Positions 1 to 7,989 of a stretch of DNA of 42,166 bases are shown piece after piece; the stretch's first letter is position 1, and every line of letters starts with the position of its first letter. The notes beneath the pieces were generated by a model. The model saw nothing but the letters and a program-made list of their open reading frames with translations. It was not told the origin of the DNA and made no database searches. The translations under genes were made by a program, and so were the position numbers. Source of the DNA: Roseburia sp. (GTDB lineage: Bacteria > Bacillota > Clostridia > Lachnospirales > Lachnospiraceae); the NCBI GenBank assembly GCA_023664685.1, contig JAMPFC010000017.1:1-42166 (forward strand), written 5' to 3'.

Positions 1-2
1 TA

Positions 3-674
3 TATCTGGAGGAAGAAAAGACAATCAATATTGAATATGCGGCAAAGAGCATACGTCTGGACGTGTATGTGGAAGAGGGAAACCGGGCATTTAATCTGGA
101 AATGCAGGCAACATCCCGGAGCGACCTTCCTTACAGAAGTCGGTATTACCAAGGAATGATTGACTTAAACTGCATCGAAAAGGGCGAAGATTATGACGAG
201 CTGAAAGAAAGCTACGTTATTTTCATCTGCACCTTCGACCCATTTGGAAAAGGAATGGCTCAGTACACGTTTGAAAATCTTTGTAAAGAGGATACGGGTA
301 TTCCGCTGAATGACGGAACGAAAAAGATTTTTTTTAATGCAAAAAACTATGCAAAGGCGGAGGACGAGGACGTCAGGGAATTTCTCCGGTATGTAAATGG
401 GGAGAAGAGCGAAAATTCCTTTGTGCAGATAATAGATAATAAGGTGGCAAAGGTTAAGTCAAGCAAGGAATGGAGGCGAGAATATATGACGTTATTGATG
501 AGAGAAAGAGAGATTGAGAAAAGAACGAGGAAAGAAACGAAAGCAGAAGATATTAAAATTTTTGTAGAATTGCTAAAATCTTTTCAAATTCCAAGTAGAG
601 AAGTGGCAGAAAAGTTGATGGAGAAATTTGACTTAACAGAGGAAGAAGTGAATTTATTTCTAAGCCAAGAGTAG
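3..674 (+). CDS. Rpn-family PD-(D/E)XK nuclease / putative transposase, C-terminal part
   Basis: The frame is open to the left window edge, so this is the 3' part of a longer gene; the GTG at 63 is not a convincing start because coding continues upstream. The early sequence (LDVYVEEG, FNLEMQ, then PYRSRYYQGMID) matches the core of the recombination-promoting nuclease/putative transposase (PDDEXK) family, where the D...E-x-Q residues form the nuclease site. The cysteine-containing FICTFDPFGKGM block and the charged helical C-terminus ending in a predicted helix-turn-helix (residues about 165-203) are also usual for these proteins. Family members are DNA endonucleases that promote RecA-independent recombination and are present in many copies in Lachnospiraceae. 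Whether this copy is intact cannot be judged. Confidence 0.8.
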   Translation, partial: YLEEEKTINIEYAAKSIRLDVYVEEGNRAFNLEMQATSRSDLPYRSRYYQGMIDLNCIEKGEDYDELKESYVIFICTFDPFGKGMAQYTFENLCKEDTGIPLNDGTKKIFFNAKNYAKAEDEDVREFLRYVNGEKSENSFVQIIDNKVAKVKSSKEWRREYMTLLMREREIEKRTRKETKAEDIKIFVELLKSFQIPSREVAEKLMEKFDLTEEEVNLFLSQE

Positions 675-741
675 GAATCAATGAATACATTGATTGTAGC
701 ACATGCGAATGCAATGGGGTTAGTAAAGGAGACAAAAAATC

Positions 742-1074
742 ATGAAAGAAATCATGAAAAATATCACAAAAGCAGAGGTACTTACTTTAAAAGAACAGAT
801 TGCTTATCAGGAGGGACAGGTTGTCAGTAAAACGCTAGTGCAAAACAGTGCAGTCAGTGTGACATTATTTTCTTTTGACAAAAATGAAGAGATTAGTACA
901 CATGAATCCGGCGGGGATGCTTTTGTGACTTGTCTTGACGGTGTGGGAAAGATTACCATTGACGGTGTGGAGAATTTTTTGCATGAGGGCGAGTCCATCG
1001 TGATGCCGGCAGGGCATCCTCATGCTGTTTTTGGAGAAGAACAGTTTAAGATGTTGTTGTTGGTTGTGTTTTAA
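742..1074 (+). CDS. Small cupin-domain protein
   Basis: A 110-residue single-domain cupin. The two cupin motifs are visible: motif 1 around residues 53-74 (THESGGDAFVTCLDG, with one metal-ligand His and an acidic residue) and motif 2 around residues 85-99 (GESIVMPAGHPHAV, with the typical PAG-x-PH turn). The length is usual for stand-alone cupins, which fold as a beta barrel and bind a metal or a small ligand; the substrate cannot be predicted. The ATG at 742 follows GGAG at 729-732; an in-frame ATG at 754 is an alternative. The methyltransferase gene starts 21 bases after the stop on the same strand, so the two may be cotranscribed. Confidence 0.8.
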   Translation: MKEIMKNITKAEVLTLKEQIAYQEGQVVSKTLVQNSAVSVTLFSFDKNEEISTHESGGDAFVTCLDGVGKITIDGVENFLHEGESIVMPAGHPHAVFGEEQFKMLLLVVF

Positions 1075-1107
1075 GCAGAAACAAATCGCTCAGAAATGGG
1101 GGTTAGG

Positions 1108-1995
1108 ATGAACAATCAGTGGTCAGATTTTATACAGACAACACAGGAATTATACATGAGCCGGGAAGCAAGATTTACTGACCAAAATAAGGATTTGTGG
1201 ATAGGGCATATCGGAGTCAGGCATGGGATGAAGGTGCTGGAGATTGGCTGCGGCGGAGGCGTATTTTGCCACAAGTTGAAAAAATATATTCCGGATCTCG
1301 ATATAACGGGGTTAGACCGAGATACAAACCATATAAAATACGCAAGGGAAAAGGCGGAGGAATTGGGACTGGATTGTACATTTACTGAGGGGGAGATCGG
1401 GAGTCTGCCCTTTGCGGATGAGACATTTGATCTGGTATATTCCCACACGGTGGCGGAACATGTTGCGCCGGAGTTGTTTTTTGGCGAACAGCACAGGGTT
1501 TTGAAGCCCGGGGGAAGGTTTTGTGTATTATCCGTTCGTACCCGGCTGAATCTGAAGGATATGCCGCAAGAGGAACCGTCCGATGAAGAAAAGCAGCTTA
1601 TGGGAAAACTCTGGTCGAAGGCAGGAGAGGTGTCAGAGCAGTATCAGGTCGGAGAATATGAGATGGATGAGCATGAATATCCGCATCGGTTAAATGAATA
1701 TGGCTTCCGCGATGTGGATGTGCAGATGTTTAACGTTATGGACTACTGTCCGGACAATCATTCTGTGTCAGAGGAGGAGGCAGCAGGACAGATCAACAGC
1801 CGCCGGCTGATTAGTCTGGATCGGGTCAGAAAGGGAATCCGTCTGGCGCCGGAAGCTTTAACAGAGAAAGAGCGGGAAAGACTGGAGAGCCTGATAAATG
1901 AAAGATACGATAAAAGACTGGCAAAATACCGGGCAGGGATACCAGTGTGGGACTTTACAACCTCTTGCATTTTGGCGGTCAGCGGGGTAAAATAA
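1108..1995 (+). CDS. Class I SAM-dependent methyltransferase
   Basis: About 295 residues. The Rossmann SAM-binding motif I is VLEIGCGGG at residues 43-51. It is followed by an acidic residue after the second strand (ITGLDRD), the ADETFDLVYS motif (post-II) and a KPGG turn (motif III), the classical layout of the Methyltransf_11/25 group. About 130 further residues after the core suggest a substrate-recognition extension, but the acceptor is unknown. An in-frame ATG lies at 1096. The ATG at 1108 is preferred because GGGG followed by TTAGG lies just upstream of it. It directly follows the cupin gene; no terminator was seen between them. Confidence 0.8.
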   Translation: MNNQWSDFIQTTQELYMSREARFTDQNKDLWIGHIGVRHGMKVLEIGCGGGVFCHKLKKYIPDLDITGLDRDTNHIKYAREKAEELGLDCTFTEGEIGSLPFADETFDLVYSHTVAEHVAPELFFGEQHRVLKPGGRFCVLSVRTRLNLKDMPQEEPSDEEKQLMGKLWSKAGEVSEQYQVGEYEMDEHEYPHRLNEYGFRDVDVQMFNVMDYCPDNHSVSEEEAAGQINSRRLISLDRVRKGIRLAPEALTEKERERLESLINERYDKRLAKYRAGIPVWDFTTSCILAVSGVK

Positions 1996-2034
1996 GACAA
2001 AATCAGACAAAATGCGACGATTTGGAAAAAAATA

Positions 2035-2064
2035 CTGTTATTTTAACAAAAAAAATGGTATAAT
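2035..2064 (+). promoter_or_regulatory. Promoter of the receiver-ComFB gene
   Basis: A perfect TATAAT (2059-2064) is preceded by TGG, giving an extended -10. The -35 is weak (CTGTTA at 2035-2040, 18-bp spacer). It lies about 120 bases before the GTG start at 2184, leaving a leader of about 110 nt. Confidence 0.55.
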
Positions 2065-2140
2065 AGAGAAACAGACAGGTGGTCATTTGAAATTCATCTT
2101 TGGAGAGGCAGCATGGATTCACCTTTATAAAAAGGTTCTG

Positions 2141-2163
2141 GTACAGCAAAATATCGGCTGTAC
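2141..2163 (+). repeat. Leader hairpin upstream of the receiver-ComFB gene
   Basis: GTACAGC and GCTGTAC form a perfect 7-bp stem around a 9-nt loop, inside the transcribed leader and about 20 nt before the start codon. It could be an mRNA structure or a protein-binding palindrome. It does not match any riboswitch class I can recognise. Confidence 0.4.
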
Positions 2164-2183
2164 TGGTCGGAGAGGGGACAAAT

Positions 2184-2831
2184 GTGAAGGACAAGATACT
2201 ATTGATCGGTCATGATGAACAGCAGGATGAGAAAACGTTGATGGAATCGCTGAAGGCAGATTATGATTGTGTCCTGCTTGCGAGCGGCACAGAGGGAGTT
2301 TCTTATCTGTCGGAAAGCTCAGAACAGGTTGGGCTTATCATTTTGGATTTTGAAGAAATTTTAAAGGATCATTACAAGGTTTTGGAAGAACTTCAGGATC
2401 ATTATGCTTATAAGAGCATTCCGATTCTGCCGATTGCGTTACCGGAGCAGGCGGATGAGATTACGCATTTGTTTGAGATGGGAGCGGATGATATTTTGTT
2501 TAAGCCAGTTAATCTGGATATTGCCCGGAAGAGGGTTCAAAATCTGTTGGATATCGGACGAGTCAGAGGCGTACATAATATAATGGAAGATTTGATCCGC
2601 TCTGAGATCGACGCGAACATTGATAGTCTGGGAATCTGTTCCTGCTTAAAGTGCAGAAGGGATCTTCTGACGCTGACATTAAACAATGTAAAACCCCAAT
2701 ACGTCACTACCGAAAAGGGAAGTGCGATCATCACAGCAGGACGCTTGGCATCGATGGATGACCGGATCCATCTTTTGGCAGACATTGCCCGCTATGCCAA
2801 GATCATTGGAGCAAGCCCGAGACATGACTGA
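2184..2831 (+). CDS. Response-regulator receiver domain fused to a ComFB-like domain
   Basis: Starting from the GTG at 2184 (AGAGGGGA lies just upstream), the product is 215 residues. An open frame exists from 2100, but its extra 28 codons lack a good ribosome binding site. Residues 2-125 look like a CheY-type receiver: LIILDFEE with Asp55 as the likely phosphoacceptor, a GADDILFKPV block with Lys107, and the usual alternating beta-alpha pattern. Residues about 130-212 resemble ComFB: a cysteine cluster (C152, C154, C157) followed by RRDLLTLTLNNVKPQYV. ComFB proteins are small competence-locus proteins and members of the family have been reported to bind cyclic dinucleotides. A two-component or second-messenger signalling role is inferred. 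No kinase gene is adjacent. Confidence 0.65.
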   Translation: MKDKILLIGHDEQQDEKTLMESLKADYDCVLLASGTEGVSYLSESSEQVGLIILDFEEILKDHYKVLEELQDHYAYKSIPILPIALPEQADEITHLFEMGADDILFKPVNLDIARKRVQNLLDIGRVRGVHNIMEDLIRSEIDANIDSLGICSCLKCRRDLLTLTLNNVKPQYVTTEKGSAIITAGRLASMDDRIHLLADIARYAKIIGASPRHD

Positions 2832-2881
2832 TCCGAAGGAAGTGCAGGACAATACATATAAAAAAATGATACATATATTAG

Positions 2882-2923
2882 CCCGGGAGGATAAGAGTAC
2901 TTACCTTTCCGGGTGATTTTTTT
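2882..2923 (+). terminator. Rho-independent terminator after the receiver-ComFB gene
   Basis: CCCGG at 2882 pairs with CCGGG at 2909-2913. The stem extends inwards through GAGG/CTTT and AAG/CTT, and a run of seven T follows at 2917-2923. Confidence 0.8.
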
Positions 2924-2932
2924 GTAAAAAGT

Positions 2933-2961
2933 TTGAAATCTGGTTTTACATGTGGTAAGAT
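2933..2961 (+). promoter_or_regulatory. Promoter of icd
   Basis: TTGAAA (2933-2938) and TAAGAT (2956-2961) are separated by 17 bp, with an extended -10 (TGG before the hexamer). It lies about 45 bases upstream of the icd start, directly after the preceding terminator. Confidence 0.7.
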
Positions 2962-3006
2962 GGTAGGCGGAATCAATATAACGAGAAAGAAAGGCGGATG
3001 ATTGAC

Positions 3007-4212
3007 ATGGCTAAGATTCAGATGACGACACCACTTGTAGAAATGGATGGAGATGAAATGACCCGTATTTTGTGGCAGATGATAAAGGATGAGCTGTTAC
3101 TGCCATATATCGATTTGAAGACAGAGTACTATGACCTCGGTCTTGAACATAGAAATGAAACAGATGACAAGGTGACGATCGATTCTGCTGAGGCGACAAA
3201 AAAATATGGTGTCGCTGTAAAATGTGCGACGATCACACCCAATGCGGCGAGGATGACAGAGTATAAATTAAAGGAGATGTGGAAATCCCCGAATGGCACG
3301 ATCCGGGCGGCTCTTGATGGAACCGTTTTCCGTGCGCCGATTTTGGTAAAAGGAATTGTCCCATATGTAAAGAACTGGACAAAGCCGATTACGATCGCAC
3401 GTCATGCTTACGGTGATGTCTACAAAAACACGGAAATCAAAGTTCCGGGAAGCGGAAAGGCAGAATTAGTATTTACTGCGGAGGATGGAACAGAAATAAG
3501 GGAAGTCATCCACGAATTTAACGGTGAGGGGATCGTTCAAGGAATCCACAATACGAAAGAGTCGATTTCCAGTTTTGCAAGAGCATGTTTTGGATATGCG
3601 GTTGATACGAAGCAGGATTTGTGGTTCTCTACGAAGGATACGATTTCTAAAAAATACGATCACACATTTAAAGATATTTTTCAGGAAATTTATGATGCGG
3701 AATACAAAGAGAAATTTGAGAAACTCGGCATTGAGTATTTTTATACATTGATTGATGATGCAGTAGCCAGAGTGATTCGTTCCGAGGGCGGATTTATCTG
3801 GGCATGTAAAAATTACGATGGCGATGTTATGTCCGATATGGTAGCGACTGCCTATGGTGATCTTTCGATGATGACGTCGGTGTTAGTATCGCCAAGCGGC
3901 GTTTATGAATATGAGGCGGCGCATGGAACGGTGCAGCGCCATTACTACAAACATCTCAACGGAGAGGAAACCTCTACAAATTCGATTGCGACTATTTTTG
4001 CATGGACAGGCGCTCTCCGAAAAAGAGGGGAACTTGACAAGAATGCCGAACTTATGGCGTTTGCGGATAAACTTGAACGGGCATGTATCAAGACGGTGGA
4101 GGATGGCAAGATGACAAAAAGTTTGTCGTTGATTTCAACTTGTGAAAATCCGGTGATCTTAAATAGTCTTGAGTTTATCAAGGCGATCCGTGAGACGATG
4201 GAGACATTGTAA
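3007..4212 (+). CDS. icd: NADP-dependent isocitrate dehydrogenase (eukaryotic-type, IDH1-like)
   Basis: This 401-residue enzyme oxidatively decarboxylates isocitrate to 2-oxoglutarate, supplying 2-oxoglutarate and NADPH for glutamate synthesis. Diagnostic blocks are near-identical to those of the animal/yeast cytosolic enzyme rather than to E. coli Icd: [16 protein letters not shown] (substrate Ser, Asn and Arg), [12 protein letters not shown], the metal-binding LIDDAVARV and [12 protein letters not shown] (catalytic aspartates), and [11 protein letters not shown] for NADP binding. Length is normal for the family. An in-frame ATG lies at 2998, but AAGGCGG at 2991-2997 is spaced better for the ATG at 3007, giving MAKIQM. 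It is monocistronic up to the thiC promoter, with no clear terminator before thiC. Confidence 0.93.
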   Translation: MAKIQMTTPLVEMDGDEMTRILWQMIKDELLLPYIDLKTEYYDLGLEHRNETDDKVTIDSAEATKKYGVAVKCATITPNAARMTEYKLKEMWKSPNGTIRAALDGTVFRAPILVKGIVPYVKNWTKPITIARHAYGDVYKNTEIKVPGSGKAELVFTAEDGTEIREVIHEFNGEGIVQGIHNTKESISSFARACFGYAVDTKQDLWFSTKDTISKKYDHTFKDIFQEIYDAEYKEKFEKLGIEYFYTLIDDAVARVIRSEGGFIWACKNYDGDVMSDMVATAYGDLSMMTSVLVSPSGVYEYEAAHGTVQRHYYKHLNGEETSTNSIATIFAWTGALRKRGELDKNAELMAFADKLERACIKTVEDGKMTKSLSLISTCENPVILNSLEFIKAIRETMETL

Positions 4213-4236
4213 TCTCTAGTATCAACCTTATATAAT
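4207..4236 (+). promoter_or_regulatory. Probable thiC promoter
   Basis: TTGTAA (4207-4212, overlapping the icd stop codon) and a perfect TATAAT (4231-4236) have an 18-bp spacer. A small CGGGA-ATA-TCCCG hairpin lies at 4239-4251, between the promoter and the thiC ribosome binding site. The leader is only about 30 nt, too short for a TPP riboswitch. Confidence 0.55.
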
Positions 4237-4270
4237 AACGGGAATATCCCGGGAACTGACGGAGGACAGT

Positions 4271-5581
4271 ATGGATAATTATACGACACAGATGGACGCC
4301 GCGCGAAAAGGAATTTTCACGGAGGAAATGAAGCATATATGTGAATATGAGAACATGGAAAAGGATGTGCTGATGGAACTCGTGGCAAAGGGCCAGATCG
4401 CCATTCCTGCCAATAAAAACCATAAGTGCCTGAAACCATATGGAATTGGAAGTAAATTAAAGACAAAAATAAATGTGAATCTTGGGACGAGCCGGGACTG
4501 CCTTGATCTCGATGTTGAGATGAAGAAGGTAAAGGCAGCAGTGGATATGGGAGCAGAGGCAATCATGGATCTCAGTTCTTATGGCGACACAAAAAAATTC
4601 AGGAGAAAACTGATCGATGAGTGTCCGGCTGTCATCGGTACGGTGCCGATTTATGATGCGGTTGTATATTACAATAAGGCGCTCAAGGATATCACATCGG
4701 ATGAGTGGATGGATGTGGTGAAGATGCATGCAGAGGACGGAGTCGATTTTATGACGATCCACTGTGGGATCAACCGTCAGACCGCAGACCGTTTTAAGGA
4801 AAATCTGCGCCATACGAATATCGTATCCCGGGGCGGTTCGATCATCTTTGCGTGGATGGAACTGACCGGAAATGAGAACCCGTTTTATGAGAGATATGAT
4901 GAACTTTTGGATATTTGTGAAAAATACGATGTGACGATCAGTCTGGGTGACGCCTGCCGGCCGGGAAGTATCGAGGATGCTGGGGATATTTCCCAGATTT
5001 CGGAACTCGTGGCTCTTGGCGAGCTGACGCAGCGGGCATGGCGGCATAATGTTCAGGTTATGATCGAGGGGCCGGGCCATATGCCGCTTGATCAGATCCG
5101 TGCCAATATGGAGATTGAACAGACGGTATGTAAAGGTGCGCCATTTTATGTACTTGGCCCTCTTGTGACTGATGTAGCGCCCGGATATGACCACATCACA
5201 AGTGCGATCGGAGGCGCGATCGCAGCGACTTACGGGGCGTCGTTCTTGTGTTACGTGACACCGGCAGAGCATCTTCGCCTGCCGACTGTGGAGGACGTAA
5301 AAGAAGGAATCATCGCATCGAAGATCGCAGCACATGCGGCAGATGTGGCAAAGGGAATCCCGGGGGCAAGAGAGTGGGATTATAAGATGAGTGAGGCGAG
5401 AAGAAATCTCGATTGGGAAAAGCAGTTTGAGCTTGCAATCGACCCGGAGAAAGCCCGTCGTTACCGTGCGGAAAGTAAGCCAGAGAAGGAAGATACCTGC
5501 ACGATGTGCGGAAAAATGTGTGCGGTGAGAAATATCAATAAGATCCTCCGGGGAGAAGATGTGGATATCATGGAGGATTAA
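4271..5581 (+). CDS. thiC: Phosphomethylpyrimidine synthase ThiC
   Basis: This 436-residue non-canonical radical-SAM enzyme converts aminoimidazole ribotide to hydroxymethylpyrimidine phosphate in thiamine biosynthesis. Family blocks include [79 protein letters not shown] and the C-terminal cysteine motif C410-x2-C413-x3-C417, which binds the 4Fe-4S cluster. The motif has one residue less between the second and third Cys than the enterobacterial CX2CX4C, as I recall for short-form clostridial proteins. GGAGGAC precedes the ATG. No other thiamine gene is nearby, and there is no room for a TPP riboswitch in the 58-base upstream gap. Confidence 0.95.
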   Translation: MDNYTTQMDAARKGIFTEEMKHICEYENMEKDVLMELVAKGQIAIPANKNHKCLKPYGIGSKLKTKINVNLGTSRDCLDLDVEMKKVKAAVDMGAEAIMDLSSYGDTKKFRRKLIDECPAVIGTVPIYDAVVYYNKALKDITSDEWMDVVKMHAEDGVDFMTIHCGINRQTADRFKENLRHTNIVSRGGSIIFAWMELTGNENPFYERYDELLDICEKYDVTISLGDACRPGSIEDAGDISQISELVALGELTQRAWRHNVQVMIEGPGHMPLDQIRANMEIEQTVCKGAPFYVLGPLVTDVAPGYDHITSAIGGAIAATYGASFLCYVTPAEHLRLPTVEDVKEGIIASKIAAHAADVAKGIPGAREWDYKMSEARRNLDWEKQFELAIDPEKARRYRAESKPEKEDTCTMCGKMCAVRNINKILRGEDVDIMED

Positions 5582-5592
5582 CAAAAGTTTAA

Positions 5593-5709
5593 CAAAATGC
5601 GCACCCGGAACAACACGCTTTCGCTCGATGAATCACGTAGTGGTGCTAAAATCTGAAAAGACCAGATTTTGCACCAACGGATTCATCAGGTTGTTATGGG
5701 GGCATTTTG
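5593..5709. repeat. 117-nt nested inverted repeat (MITE-like or structured RNA)
   Basis: Arms nest in order: CAAAATGC (5593-5600) with GCATTTTG (5702-5709); AACAAC (5609-5614) with GTTGTT (5690-5695); GATGAATC (5627-5634) with GATTCATC (5680-5687); TGGTGC (5641-5646) with GCACCA (5671-5676); AAAATCTG (5648-5655) with CAGATTTT (5663-5670). Between them are internal loops and a 7-nt apical loop. It lies 12 nt past the thiC stop and contains no ORF. No obvious target-site duplication was seen. It is either a small non-autonomous element or an RNA with a long bulged stem; I do not recognise the class. Confidence 0.6.
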
Positions 5710-5779
5710 CTGTCTAGTGGCAGAAACCCTTTCGTCAAGAGATTTATTACAGTAACAGCAAGAGACGTTGGTAATTAAG

Positions 5780-5869
5780 AAAAAACAATATGAAAGCAGC
5801 CTTGATGCACCACGGGGATACGTCTTAATAAAATAATTTGTGCATCCGCTGCGCTCATGTTGTTTTTTC
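5780..5869. terminator. Long hairpin with flanking A and T runs (probable bidirectional terminator)
   Basis: The left arm (5780-5810) holds AAAAAACAA, ATGA, GCAGC and GATGCAC. The right arm (5840-5869) holds GTGCATC, GCTGC, TCAT and TTGTTTTTT in the matching order, around a loop of about 29 nt. The terminal T-run (5863-5868) and the complementary A-run make it terminator-like on both strands. Together with the element at 5593-5709 it accounts for most of the 394-base gap between thiC and the SpoIID-like gene; the remainder (5710-5779 and 5870-5960) shows nothing I can assign. Confidence 0.6.
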
Positions 5870-5975
5870 TATTGCCATTTCTTCAGCTTTACCATATTTT
5901 TGAATAACAACAGCCTGTCTCGCATAAGGTGTTAAAGATAGACAATCTTTAGACCAGTGTGAGGGGGCTGTTTTT

Positions 5976-7787
5976 TTGAAGAGGATCGGGGCGTTTTTTT
6001 TGGCAGTTATCATCATCGCAGTTTCCATTGCCGGGATGTGGGTGTACCAGTCGTGGCGGGATGCAAAAGAGGCGGCGGAGGAGCAGGAAATGCTCAATGC
6101 ATATATTGTAAAAAAAGAAGGGGATTCCATAAAGGTTTATACGCAGGAGGGAGAAACGAGTTATCCGGTGCGGCAGGACATGAAAGAACAGGTGTATGAG
6201 GGGATTGGCGATCTGTATATCCGGCGCGGAGAAGTCGAGCGGCTTGTGTGTAAGCCGGAGCGGATCAGCGGCCGGGTGTTAAAAGTACAGGTCGAGACGA
6301 TGGATATTGAAAATTACGGTTCGCTTCCAATCGATAAAAAGTGTTCGTGGTTTACGGTAAAAGACGGTGTTTCTGCTTCCACACAGGACAATCTCTATAT
6401 CGGCCAGACCGATGTGGAATTTGCTGTAGCAGGTGGCCGGATCTGTGGTGTGCTTTTTAAGGGAGATGTTGGTGAGGAGGAGCAGGAGAAGGAGCAAAAT
6501 ATACGGGTTATTTTAAAAACGGATGGTTTCAGCGGATATGAACATGCTTCTGTCAAAGTCAGAGGAACAAAAAAAGTAATTGTGAAGGAAGGGAAGGAGC
6601 AGACCGAGTATCAACCGGGGGAGGAGATCGGATTTTCACTGGACAATATGAAAGAAAACCGTGTTACCATATCATCCGAGGAGGGCGGAAAGATACAGAT
6701 CACCTCTATGACACGAAATGGAGCGAACCCATTTTACCGCGGGAAGATTGAGCTTGTAAAGGCAGAACAGGGTCTCCATATCATCAATGACCTGCCATTG
6801 GAAGAATATCTGTATGGAGTTGTTCCGAGTGAGATGCCGGCGGAGTATGGGGCGGAGGCGTTGAAGGCACAGGCAGTATGTGCCAGAAGTTATGCGGTGC
6901 GCCATATAAGAAATAACCGCTTGAAGCAGATGGGGGCGCATGTCGATGACAGTACCTCGTATCAGGTTTATAATAACACGTCAGAGGATGAGCGGTGTAA
7001 CCGGGCGGTCGATGAGACAAAGGGAAAAAAGGTGTACCATGATGGAAAAGTTGCCTCGACATACTTTTTTTCGACATCCTGTGGCGTGACGACCTCGGCG
7101 GAGGATGTGACATTCAGCAGTAAGCCCATCTCTTATCTGGTTGGGAAGCTGCAGGAGAAAGAGTTTGAAGATGAAGAGAAAAAGGAGCGTGCCAGACTGG
7201 TTTCGGATACATTTGGAAATGAAGATTTATTCCGGAAATTTCTTCAGGAGGACAGAGACATTCTGGAAAAAGAGGAACCGTGGTATCGGTGGAGTACAAC
7301 GATTTCAGCCGGGGACATGGAGCATAATATAAATTCAAGGCTCGGAGCAAGATGTCAAGCTTCCGGTGAAAAAATCCAAGTGCGCCAGCCAGATGGAACA
7401 TATGCCGCACAGGAGATCGAGAGTATTGGAGAACTGAAACGTGTCAAGATCAAAAAGAGAAAGAGCGGCGGGGTCGTTTACATGGCAGTAATCGTGGGGA
7501 CAGAGGCTACCGTGAGGGTGTATTCGGAGTATAACATACGGATGCTGCTTTTTAATGAAAATGCCATCGTCAGAAAAAATGATGGAAAGAGCGTGTCCGG
7601 GATGAATATGCTGCCAAGTGGCTTTTTTGTTATGGATAAGTCGGGAAGTTCTTATGAAATAAGGGGAGGTGGGTTTGGCCACGGAACCGGTATGAGCCAG
7701 ACCGGTGCGAATGAACTGGCACAGGCGGGAAAAAGCTGTGAGGAGATCTTGAAATATTATTTTGATGGGGTGGAGCTTCGGGAATGA
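5976..7787 (+). CDS. SpoIID/LytB-domain protein (membrane-anchored peptidoglycan-acting)
   Basis: A 603-residue protein from a TTG start preceded by GAGGGGG (5961-5967). Residues about 5-25 form an N-terminal membrane anchor after MKR. Residues about 30-220 are a poorly recognised beta-rich segment. Residues about 265-600 carry the SpoIID/LytB domain: LPLEEYLYGVVPSEMPAEYG, ALKAQAVCARSYA, STSYQVY, ASTYFFSTSCG, and the terminal GFGHGTGMSQTGANELA. SpoIID proteins are lytic transglycosylases that cleave denuded glycan strands during spore engulfment. This copy is much longer than canonical SpoIID (about 340 residues) and its neighbours are not the usual spo genes, so it is more safely called a SpoIID-domain paralogue. 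A terminator follows immediately. Confidence 0.85.
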   Translation: MKRIGAFFLAVIIIAVSIAGMWVYQSWRDAKEAAEEQEMLNAYIVKKEGDSIKVYTQEGETSYPVRQDMKEQVYEGIGDLYIRRGEVERLVCKPERISGRVLKVQVETMDIENYGSLPIDKKCSWFTVKDGVSASTQDNLYIGQTDVEFAVAGGRICGVLFKGDVGEEEQEKEQNIRVILKTDGFSGYEHASVKVRGTKKVIVKEGKEQTEYQPGEEIGFSLDNMKENRVTISSEEGGKIQITSMTRNGANPFYRGKIELVKAEQGLHIINDLPLEEYLYGVVPSEMPAEYGAEALKAQAVCARSYAVRHIRNNRLKQMGAHVDDSTSYQVYNNTSEDERCNRAVDETKGKKVYHDGKVASTYFFSTSCGVTTSAEDVTFSSKPISYLVGKLQEKEFEDEEKKERARLVSDTFGNEDLFRKFLQEDRDILEKEEPWYRWSTTISAGDMEHNINSRLGARCQASGEKIQVRQPDGTYAAQEIESIGELKRVKIKKRKSGGVVYMAVIVGTEATVRVYSEYNIRMLLFNENAIVRKNDGKSVSGMNMLPSGFFVMDKSGSSYEIRGGGFGHGTGMSQTGANELAQAGKSCEEILKYYFDGVELRE

Positions 7788-7810
7788 AAAGTTAGTGCTT
7801 GAAATGGGTA

Positions 7811-7850
7811 AATTTTGTGCGGTAACAGGAATATTTTCCGCACAAGATTT
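7811..7850 (+). terminator. Terminator after the SpoIID-like gene
   Basis: TTGTGCGG (7815-7822) pairs perfectly with CCGCACAA (7838-7845), with a 15-nt loop, and is followed by GATTTT. Confidence 0.7.
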
Positions 7851-7856
7851 TACTAG

Positions 7857-7867
7857 TACTCCCTGAA
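7857..7867 (+). repeat. Left copy of an 11-bp direct repeat bracketing the KilA-N gene
   Basis: TACTCCCTGAA occurs here and again at 8850-8860, where it includes the TGA stop of the KilA-N gene. The copies are 993 bp apart and enclose promoter plus gene. It could mark an insertion or be chance. Confidence 0.35.
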
Positions 7868-7913
7868 CTGTAGTTATTCAAAATTGATTTCCGTGGATTC
7901 GAATGTGTTCATA

Positions 7914-7942
7914 TTGAAAAAGATTATACTTTGATGTATAAT
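7914..7942 (+). promoter_or_regulatory. Promoter of the KilA-N gene
   Basis: TTGAAA (7914-7919) and TATAAT (7937-7942) have an exact 17-bp spacer. Its position means that a translation start at 7942 would lie within the promoter; the real start must be downstream. Confidence 0.75.
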
Positions 7943-7989
7943 TGGATGAGGAAATGGGAGGAGAAATTGATAAGAGGGGGAAACCTATA

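Noticed and set aside
4457-5584. 375-codon open frame on the minus strand across thiC
   Set aside because: It lies entirely opposite the conserved thiC coding sequence, its product has no domain-like features and is rich in His/Arg/Cys as expected for a shadow frame.
5920-5950. Possible sigma-E promoter before the SpoIID-like gene
   Set aside because: GCATAA and ATAGACAAT resemble the -35 and -10, but the spacing is too short for a confident call.
5855-6130. 91-codon minus-strand frame whose tail (LTPYARQAVVIQKYGKAEEMA) looks coding-like
   Set aside because: Its first half is antisense to the SpoIID-like gene and it ends inside the large hairpin; only about 30 codons look natural and no family was recognised. 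It might be a relic, but the evidence is too thin.
7942-7989. Start of the KilA-N gene at 7942
   Set aside because: The TTG at 7942 overlaps a near-consensus promoter -10, so the mRNA would not include it.
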